Under the pieces are notes generated by a model. It searched no databases and had not been told where the DNA came from. It was given only the letters and a program-made list of their open reading frames with translations. From assembly GCA_003246505.1 (NCBI GenBank), contig QKAI01000381.1, positions 1 through 5,047 of the forward strand: DNA of 5,047 nt, written 5' to 3'. Source of the stretch: Spirochaetaceae bacterium. GTDB lineage: Bacteria > Spirochaetota > Spirochaetia > DSM-2461. Made by a program: the position numbers and the translations under genes. Below are positions 1 to 5,047 of this stretch, one piece after another (position 1 is the first letter of the stretch; each line of letters begins with the position of its first letter).

Positions 1-2401
1 CCCTCTGCTTGAGCAGGTCCCCCATCTTTTCGGGCACCTCGGTCCAGCAGTTGGCGTTGTGTGCGTAGTCGATGCGGAATTTTTCCCCCTTCTCGTTCAG
101 ATGGCGGATGAGGCGCACCACCAGTTCCATGTCCTCCCCCACGGTGTCCTTTGCCAGGGAGCCCGCCCCTGTCATGTAGCCCCCGATGTCCACCACGTCC
201 TGCCGGTAGAAGGCCCCGAAGGCGCCGGAGATGATCATGAGCCCGTTCATGCGGGTCCAGCCCAGGCGCCCGGTGATGAAGGACCTCAGGTATTCGATGG
301 TCTGGTACCGGGCCAGGCGGTTATCGGAGAGATGGATCTCCTTGATGGAGCCGTTCCTGGTCACGCAGCCGTTCACGGGGATGATGTTCCCCCCTATGGC
401 CACGGTCTTCTCCGGATGGTTCAGGATGCGGAACATGAGCCGGGTCAGGGCCTCCGGCTCCAGGAGGCTGTCCGCGTCTATGCTGCAGACGTACTCCCCC
501 CGGGAGGCGTTCAGCCCCACGTTCAGGGCGTCCGCCTTGCCCCCGTTCCTCTTGTTGATGACCAGGAGATTGGGAATGGTGTCATTCTTATAGATGCCCA
601 GGACGGGAGCCGTTCTGAGCTGGCCCGAAAGGGAGTAGTCCACCAGTTTCAGATCGAAATGCTCTATGAGCCGTTCCATGGTCCTGTCCCGGGAACCGTC
701 ATTGATCACGATTACTTCCAGATTGGGATAGTTGAGGGAGAGGAGGGAGTAGACGTTCTGGACGATGGTGGTCTCCTCATTGTAGGCCGGCGCCAGGATG
801 GAGACGGAGGGCATGAGCCCCCGGGCGTTGAGAAATCCCTCGTCCACGCTGCCCCACTCGTCCTGCTGCCCCCGGATGGCGATCCAGGACTGGACCAGAA
901 GGAAGAGATAGACCAGATTGATGGCTATGGTATAGACGGCGAAGGCCTGGTGATACATGAGCAGAAAGGCCACCACCCCCTCCTCACCCGTCATGAAGGG
1001 CAGATAGGCGCCCTGGGTATAAAAGAAATAGGCCAGGGGCAGGGTTACCACGAAGAGGATCATGAAGACCATGATCATCCTGTCCTTGCGGGTCAGCTGC
1101 ATCCTGGCCTGCTTCGCCTCCTCCTCCGGCGGGCCCAGCCGCAGCTGGTCCTTCAGATCCTCCTTGAGGAAGAGCTGGCACTGTCTCCTGAAGGACCCGT
1201 CCTCCCCGATCAGGGGTACTATGAGGGCGAGGAGTTCCTTTTCCAGGGTGAGATTCTTGTTGTCGTTGAGAAAATTGATGAGGGGTGCGCTGAATCCCAG
1301 GCGGACCGCATCCCTCAGGAGCTCCCCGATGCCCTTGCGATCCTCCCCGTTCAGACGGAGGATGAAGTAGGAGATCCGGGAGGCCAGGACGGCGGCGTAT
1401 CCCCTTTTCTCACTCTCCCCGGTGCTTTCCCGGTAGCGCTGATAGAGCAGGGGGACCAGGCGGGGCGTTTCCCCTAACCTCTCGGTGAGCCCCGCCACGA
1501 CGGAACCGTGGAATTCCTCCCGGCCCAGATACCCGGCGGTCTCCTCCTTCCCGGGGAGAAGGCTGTTCCTGAAATAGAGGAATACCGCTTTTCCCTTCTG
1601 CCGGGAACGGGAGGACCGGATGAGGAACTCCAGGGATTCCCGGTCCCCGTAGGACTCCATGAGAACCTCCGCCGCCTCCTCCGCCAGCACCTCATCCCCC
1701 TCCAGAACCATCTTCTGCAGGTAGGAGTGGTACCAGGGCCGCATCTTGGAACGGGCGGCCTGGATGATGATCCGCCGGGTGTCCCGGTCTTCCCTCCCCC
1801 GGTTCGCCTCGACCCAATCGTCCAGGATCATATGCCTGTCCCGGAGCATGCGCAGAACCCAAAGCCGGTAGTTCTCACCGGAATCGGACATGCTGTCCCG
1901 GATGATGTCCACCCCCTGCTTGATATCCCTCTCGCAGAGGTTCTGAACGATCCTCAGCTTGAGAAGCATGGATTTTTCCCGGCCGAGTGTCTTTCTGAGC
2001 AGTTCCGGCTCGCTTATGGGACCGATAGCCAGGAGAAGACCGACGCCGCGGGCCCTTTTTTTAAAGAATCGGCTTTTCAGAAGGGCTTCCACCCGGGGAA
2101 GGATGTCCCAGCTTCCTACCAGTCCGGTAAACTCCCCGTTGATCGCCTCCGGGACGATCACGGACTGCTCCGTCTTCGCCCAGGCGTTCAGGAAGTCGAA
2201 GCGCTCCCTCCCGGTCAGTTCCCCCGTATCTTCCAGGTGTCCGGAGACAAGGGAACGGCGGATGAGGGATTCCTGCTTCGCCCTCCTTCTCCAGGCCCGG
2301 CGGGAGAGGAATTTGGTCAGAAAGGTGGCCAGGAGAATCGCCCCGTCCAGGAGGATGAGAATCCCCATGAGGGCGACGACCAGGGGGCTGAAGCCGCTCA
2401 T
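1..2401 (-). CDS. Membrane-bound processive family-2 glycosyltransferase with large N-terminal helical (HEAT-like) domain (3' end missing)
   Basis: An uninterrupted minus-strand frame gives 800 visible residues and continues past the left edge. Residues 5-30 form a hydrophobic membrane helix followed by a basic stretch (RRAWRRRAK, 34-42), placing what follows in the cytoplasm. Residues about 60-425 are helix-rich, with alternating Leu/Ala and charged positions suggesting HEAT-like repeats. Two membrane helices follow (about 441-461 and 485-508). The GT2 catalytic domain begins near 531 and carries APAYNEE (537-543), INDGS (566-570), NKRNGGKADALN (616-627), the DxD motif DAD (642-644), GAFGAFYR (726-733) and the catalytic-base motif GED (755-757). 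CWTEVPEKMGDLLKQR (785-800) ends the window at the start of the expected QxxRW. These are hallmarks of the PgaC/HasA/BcsA-like group that polymerises sugars from UDP- or GDP-sugars at the inner face of the membrane. The sugar and product cannot be told. The C-terminal membrane helices, and any PilZ domain, would lie outside. It is the third gene of the operon, coupled to the signalling genes. Confidence 0.92.
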   Translation of the reverse strand, partial: MSGFSPLVVALMGILILLDGAILLATFLTKFLSRRAWRRRAKQESLIRRSLVSGHLEDTGELTGRERFDFLNAWAKTEQSVIVPEAINGEFTGLVGSWDILPRVEALLKSRFFKKRARGVGLLLAIGPISEPELLRKTLGREKSMLLKLRIVQNLCERDIKQGVDIIRDSMSDSGENYRLWVLRMLRDRHMILDDWVEANRGREDRDTRRIIIQAARSKMRPWYHSYLQKMVLEGDEVLAEEAAEVLMESYGDRESLEFLIRSSRSRQKGKAVFLYFRNSLLPGKEETAGYLGREEFHGSVVAGLTERLGETPRLVPLLYQRYRESTGESEKRGYAAVLASRISYFILRLNGEDRKGIGELLRDAVRLGFSAPLINFLNDNKNLTLEKELLALIVPLIGEDGSFRRQCQLFLKEDLKDQLRLGPPEEEAKQARMQLTRKDRMIMVFMILFVVTLPLAYFFYTQGAYLPFMTGEEGVVAFLLMYHQAFAVYTIAINLVYLFLLVQSWIAIRGQQDEWGSVDEGFLNARGLMPSVSILAPAYNEETTIVQNVYSLLSLNYPNLEVIVINDGSRDRTMERLIEHFDLKLVDYSLSGQLRTAPVLGIYKNDTIPNLLVINKRNGGKADALNVGLNASRGEYVCSIDADSLLEPEALTRLMFRILNHPEKTVAIGGNIIPVNGCVTRNGSIKEIHLSDNRLARYQTIEYLRSFITGRLGWTRMNGLMIISGAFGAFYRQDVVDIGGYMTGAGSLAKDTVGEDMELVVRLIRHLNEKGEKFRIDYAHNANCWTEVPEKMGDLLKQR

Positions 2402-4059
2402 GATCCGCTTTCCCCCCGGGTGAGGGCCCCGACGATGCCCCCGATTTCCGAAAGCATCACCGGTTTTCTCAGATTGTGCAGAACCCCCAGTTTCTGGGCC
2501 CTTTCCACGGAGTCCTCCGATTTGAGGTGGGAGAGAAAAAGAAAGGGGATGTTCCTCAGATCCTGGGACTGGAGCATCTTCTCCCTTATCCGGAAGCCGT
2601 CCATCTGGGGGACCTTGATTTCGGAAATCACGAAGTGGGGGCGGTAGATATCCATGAGATGGAGAGCCTCCCCCCCGTCGGTGCAGAGATGGGTGGTAAA
2701 GTTTCTCTGCTCGAAGTATTCTATGAGGATGCGGGCGCAGAGGAGATCCGAGTCGATAATGAGCAGGACACGGTTCTCGCTGATCTCCTCGTCCGCGTCG
2801 GAGCTGAGGCAAAGGGAGTGGGGCCCCATGATATCCAGGAGCTGAAGGCGGTGGCGCAGGATCCTGCCCGCCAGATCCGCCCGGTTCTCCTCCCCCGCCG
2901 GCAGGTCTTCGATCCTCACGGCCGCCACGCTGCAGGTCATGTCCTGAACGAAATCCCGGGACTCCCGAATCCGGTTCTGCAGCCGTTCCAGAATGTCCTC
3001 GTGAACCTCCCTGGCCCCGTCGGGGAGCATGAAGAACAGGGTGGGCCCCGCTTCTCGGAACAGATAGGTATCCTCGGGCTTGACAGCCTGGAGCTGGGAG
3101 GCAAAGGTGGCTATAGCCCGGTCTCCCTCCTTGAACCCGAAGGTATTGTTAAAGGTTTTCATGTTGTCAATGCGGAAACAGGCTATGGTCCCCTTCGGAT
3201 TGCCCTCTATGAAGTGGGGCAGAAAATTCTGGAAAAAAATACCGTTGTAAAGCCCGGTGATGGGATCGAGGATCTTCTCGTCGCTGGAGAGGACCAGCTC
3301 CTCGTTCAGGGCGAACTGCTTCAGGGCCCACTCCTCCTCCTCCTTTTCACGGATCTCCGGATAGGAGAGATTCTCCCGCAGAAGATCAAGATACCTTCCC
3401 GCATTTTCCGTTATCAGGCATCCGTGCTGGGGAAGGATGTTTCTGATGGAGAGATTTCCCAGCCTTTCCGCTGCCAGGGCGGTCTCTTCCGCAGAGGAGA
3501 AGAGATCCCTCAGGCCGACGCTGACGCCCCGGTAGTAGGATTCGTCGGCGAAAAGATGGTTCCGCTCCCCCCAGGCTCCGAAGAGATGGGAGGAGAACAG
3601 GGTCTGGGTGAGGGGATCATAGGTGAGCAAGAGACCCGGGGCATTCCGAAGAGTCAGGGGGATATGGACGAGCCCCCCCGCCGCTTCGAGACTTTCCGAT
3701 CCCTCAGAGAGGGGGGAGAGAGGGGAAAGGAGGCCATAACAGCCGATGAAGGGGGCGTTCGCCCTGTGGAGGATAAGCCGCCCCTGGAATCCTTCCTCCT
3801 CCCAGGCGGGCAGGCTGGAGCAGACGTCCGGCTCCCGGTCGGAAAGGACCAGGGCGGTCAGGGCCTCCCGGGGGGCCACCTTCTCCGCCGCCCGAAGAAC
3901 CGCCTTGAAATCGGACCGGGGGCCCGGATCGATGATAAGGGCCTTCCCGTTCCTGTAGATCATGTAGACGTTGGCCAGGAGGGATCCGAAGTTGTCCTCC
4001 GTTCCGAGCCAGTATACCGATTCGGCGATCAGCCGGGGGGCAAGGGTTCGTTCGGTCAT
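2398..4059 (-). CDS. ODP-like metallo-beta-lactamase fold + degenerate GGDEF + pseudo-receiver signalling protein
   Basis: This 553-residue protein has no signal peptide or membrane segment, so it is probably cytoplasmic. Residues about 10-230 resemble the ODP/flavodiiron metallo-beta-lactamase fold: NVYMIYRNGKALIIDPG (30-46), SDREPDVCSSLP (73-84), NAPGLLLTYDP (139-149), LFSSHLFGAWG (154-164) and ILPQHGCLI (208-216). These align with the family's HxExDH, HxPG, FSxDxFG and PxHG segments, but only E76, D78 and H212 keep the usual diiron ligands. An acidic helical linker (about 230-262) leads to a GGDEF fold (263-418). It keeps DPITGLYN (265-272), but RIDN (296-299) replaces the DxD metal motif and AGPTL (337-341) replaces GGDEF, so cyclase activity is unlikely. 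A receiver domain follows (430-548) with D436, MDG (486-488), S510 and K532, but Glu480 sits at the phosphoacceptor Asp position. It overlaps both neighbours by 4 bases. The likely role is a ligand-sensing or docking scaffold for the adjacent phosphatase or glycosyltransferase; this is inferred. Domain calls are firm for GGDEF and receiver, and good for ODP. Confidence 0.9.
   Translation of the reverse strand: MTERTLAPRLIAESVYWLGTEDNFGSLLANVYMIYRNGKALIIDPGPRSDFKAVLRAAEKVAPREALTALVLSDREPDVCSSLPAWEEEGFQGRLILHRANAPFIGCYGLLSPLSPLSEGSESLEAAGGLVHIPLTLRNAPGLLLTYDPLTQTLFSSHLFGAWGERNHLFADESYYRGVSVGLRDLFSSAEETALAAERLGNLSIRNILPQHGCLITENAGRYLDLLRENLSYPEIREKEEEEWALKQFALNEELVLSSDEKILDPITGLYNGIFFQNFLPHFIEGNPKGTIACFRIDNMKTFNNTFGFKEGDRAIATFASQLQAVKPEDTYLFREAGPTLFFMLPDGAREVHEDILERLQNRIRESRDFVQDMTCSVAAVRIEDLPAGEENRADLAGRILRHRLQLLDIMGPHSLCLSSDADEEISENRVLLIIDSDLLCARILIEYFEQRNFTTHLCTDGGEALHLMDIYRPHFVISEIKVPQMDGFRIREKMLQSQDLRNIPFLFLSHLKSEDSVERAQKLGVLHNLRKPVMLSEIGGIVGALTRGESGS
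2412..2417 (-). promoter_or_regulatory. Purine-rich ribosome binding site and ATGA overlap before the glycosyltransferase gene
   Basis: The minus strand reads GGGGGAAAG upstream of the ATG at 2401-2399; the GGGGGA core is 10 bases from the start, somewhat far but usable. The ATG overlaps the TGA (2400-2398) of the preceding gene as ATGA. This repeats the junction used between the first two genes and supports coupled translation. A later in-frame ATG (codon 12) is possible but would cut into the N-terminal membrane helix. Confidence 0.55.
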
Positions 4060-5047
4060 GGGAATTCCTTTACGAGGACCAGTTTTTTTCTTTTCTCCCC
4101 GCTCTGGAGCAGGAGGGAGGAATCGGTACCCCCGCCGATGAGAAAGGAACCGTAGCCGTTCTCCCGGTAATCCTCCATCCGGGGGTCCTCCCGACGGGAC
4201 CAGTCGAAGTCGGGACCGAAGAACTCGAGATAAATGACCGCCCGGACGGTGGAGATTTTCCAGGAGAGGAGAATGTTCTCCCGGGTATAGGAGATGCTGT
4301 TGCTGCACGCCTCCATCAGGGCGATGGTCAGTTTGAGGGAGATCTCTTCCCGCTCCGTTCCCAGGACCTCCTCCAGGTCCCGGAGAAAAGTCTCCCGTAT
4401 CATCTCCAGGGAGGAGGAATTCCCCCTTTCCAGGGAGAAGAACTTCTCCTTCTCCGGGTGGGGCTCTTCGGCGGTGATCCTCAGGGCCACCGCGGTGACA
4501 TCGTCGTCAAAGGAGCCCTCGGAGTAGAAAAAGATGACGTTGATCACCTTTTTCAGGAGGTCCTCCGGGCTCAGATAGCCGTGGGCTTTCACCAGCATCT
4601 GCAGCCTCTCCGTGCCGAACATGTCCCCTTCCGAATTCTTTACCTCCGTAATCCCGTCGGAGTAGAAGAGCAGCAGGTCCCCCCGGGCGAAGGGAAGGAG
4701 AAAGGGCCGGTAATCCTGTCCGTCCACAAAGCCCATGGGCATGTTCGCCCCCTTGACGCTCCAGCAGGAACCGTCCGTTTTGTCGTAGTAGAGAAAGGGG
4801 GTGTGCCCCGCATCGATAAAGTGGAGCAGGGACTTTTCCGTATCCAGGCGACAGTAATAGAGGGTCAGGAATTTCCCCAGATCCATGAGATTGGTCCCCA
4901 CCAGATCGTCCACCATTTCCAGAACGGTCTTTATGTCTCTCCGTTCCTCCCCCACGCCCCTGCGGATGAGGGACTTGTAGTAGGAGGCTTTCACCGCCGC
5001 CGCCATCAAAGCCGCCGGCACCCCCTTGCCCATCACGTCGCCGATGA
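4056..5047 (-). CDS. SpoIIE-type PPM serine phosphatase with C-terminal RsbW-like HATPase domain (5' end missing)
   Basis: Only the last 329 codons are visible; the reading frame is open through the right edge, so the true start and any N-terminal sensor domains lie outside. Residues are numbered from the first full codon (Ile, 5045). The phosphatase part shows the SpoIIE/PPM signatures in order: GDVMGKGVPAAL (2-13, with metal-binding Asp3), DAGHTPFLYY (78-87), LFYSDGITEVKN (126-137) and FDDDVTAVALRI (179-190). In this family such domains dephosphorylate serine/threonine on STAS-domain anti-anti-sigma-like partners. Residues about 200-329 form a GHKL/RsbW-like ATPase fold: the N-box is MEACSNSISY (E245, N249) and a GYG turn at 297-299 resembles the G2 box. 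The G1 box is abnormal: where DxGPGFDW is expected the sequence reads FFGPDFDW (275-282), so ATP binding is doubtful. No membrane segment is visible, so this part is cytoplasmic. The gene ends in a TGA that overlaps the next start codon. Phosphatase assignment is strong; the partner protein is unknown, and no STAS gene is in the window. Confidence 0.93.
   Translation of the reverse strand, partial: IGDVMGKGVPAALMAAAVKASYYKSLIRRGVGEERRDIKTVLEMVDDLVGTNLMDLGKFLTLYYCRLDTEKSLLHFIDAGHTPFLYYDKTDGSCWSVKGANMPMGFVDGQDYRPFLLPFARGDLLLFYSDGITEVKNSEGDMFGTERLQMLVKAHGYLSPEDLLKKVINVIFFYSEGSFDDDVTAVALRITAEEPHPEKEKFFSLERGNSSSLEMIRETFLRDLEEVLGTEREEISLKLTIALMEACSNSISYTRENILLSWKISTVRAVIYLEFFGPDFDWSRREDPRMEDYRENGYGSFLIGGGTDSSLLLQSGEKRKKLVLVKEFP
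4066..4070 (-). promoter_or_regulatory. Ribosome binding site AAGGA and ATGA overlap that set the start of the ODP-GGDEF-receiver gene
   Basis: On the minus strand AAGGA lies 6 bases upstream of the ATG at 4059-4057. That ATG overlaps the TGA (4058-4056) of the phosphatase gene as ATGA. The site lies inside the last codons of the upstream gene, so translational coupling is likely. The frame is also open further upstream to about 4308, but that extension lies wholly inside the phosphatase gene in another frame and matches no domain, so 4059 is the chosen start. Confidence 0.75.

Noticed and set aside
59..1477. Plus-strand open frame (472 codons), His/Pro/Asp/Gly-rich
   Set aside because: It lies opposite the GT2 catalytic domain, whose motifs are all in the minus frame; it is a shadow frame.
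984..1695. Short minus-strand frames at 984-1181 and 1474-1695
   Set aside because: Both are out of frame inside the glycosyltransferase gene, with Gly/Ala/Pro- or Arg/Ser-rich low-complexity translations.
1508..2647. Plus-strand open frame (379 codons)
   Set aside because: It spans the junction of two well-supported minus-strand genes in antisense and shows no domain or convincing start context.
3330..3370. CT-rich tract on the plus strand (cctcctcctcctt), considered as a repeat or regulatory element
   Set aside because: It encodes the Glu-rich linker (KEEEEW) of the middle protein on the minus strand; codon content explains it.
2476..4155. Long plus-strand open frame (559 codons) opposite the ODP-GGDEF-receiver gene
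   Set aside because: It is antisense to a gene with clear domain motifs, has a Gly/Pro/Glu-rich composition without recognisable motifs, and is expected by chance in GC-rich DNA with few stop codons in the opposite strand.
4060..4308. N-terminal extension of the ODP-GGDEF-receiver frame to 4308
   Set aside because: It would overlap 250 bases of the phosphatase gene, is Arg/Pro/Gly-rich without motifs, and the ATG at 4059 has an AAGGA site and the ATGA overlap.
1..5047. Search for CRISPR arrays, tRNA/rRNA, insertion-sequence ends, promoters and terminators
   Set aside because: No regularly spaced repeats, RNA-like folds or terminal inverted repeats were seen by eye; the coding frames cover the whole window and leave no intergenic space.

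Overview
The window is one tightly packed minus-strand operon segment from a GC-rich bacterium. It has no intergenic DNA, no RNA genes and no visible mobile elements. Transcription runs from the right edge (5047) to the left edge (1). Both gene junctions are 4-base ATGA stop/start overlaps, so the three genes are probably co-transcribed and translationally coupled. The first and third genes run off the window, so the operon promoter and terminator are not visible. Taxonomy cannot be fixed from this sequence. SpoIIE-type phosphatases, ODP-like metallo-beta-lactamase-fold sensors and GGDEF/receiver fusions together are seen in spirochaetes and some deltaproteobacteria-like lineages; a high-GC spirochaete is a low-confidence guess.

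In transcription order: (1) 5047-4056, the C-terminal part of a SpoIIE/PPM-family serine phosphatase that ends in an RsbW-like HATPase domain, i.e. a partner-switching type regulator. (2) 4059-2398, a 553-residue cytoplasmic protein with an N-terminal ODP-like metallo-beta-lactamase fold, a GGDEF domain and a C-terminal receiver domain. All three domains have lost key catalytic or metal-binding residues. (3) 2401-1, at least 800 residues of a membrane glycosyltransferase: an N-terminal transmembrane helix, about 400 residues of helical (HEAT-like) cytoplasmic sequence, a transmembrane hairpin, then a processive family-2 glycosyltransferase domain. The window cuts it within the expected QxxRW motif.

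The layout suggests a signalling module (phosphatase/anti-sigma-like protein plus a sensor/scaffold made of degenerate domains) wired to a polysaccharide synthase that carries a large protein-interaction domain. That the signalling proteins control the synthase is inferred from operon structure and domain content. The most unusual part is the middle protein, in which a sensor fold, a cyclase fold and a receiver fold all appear converted to non-enzymatic or constitutive forms while the folds remain recognisable.
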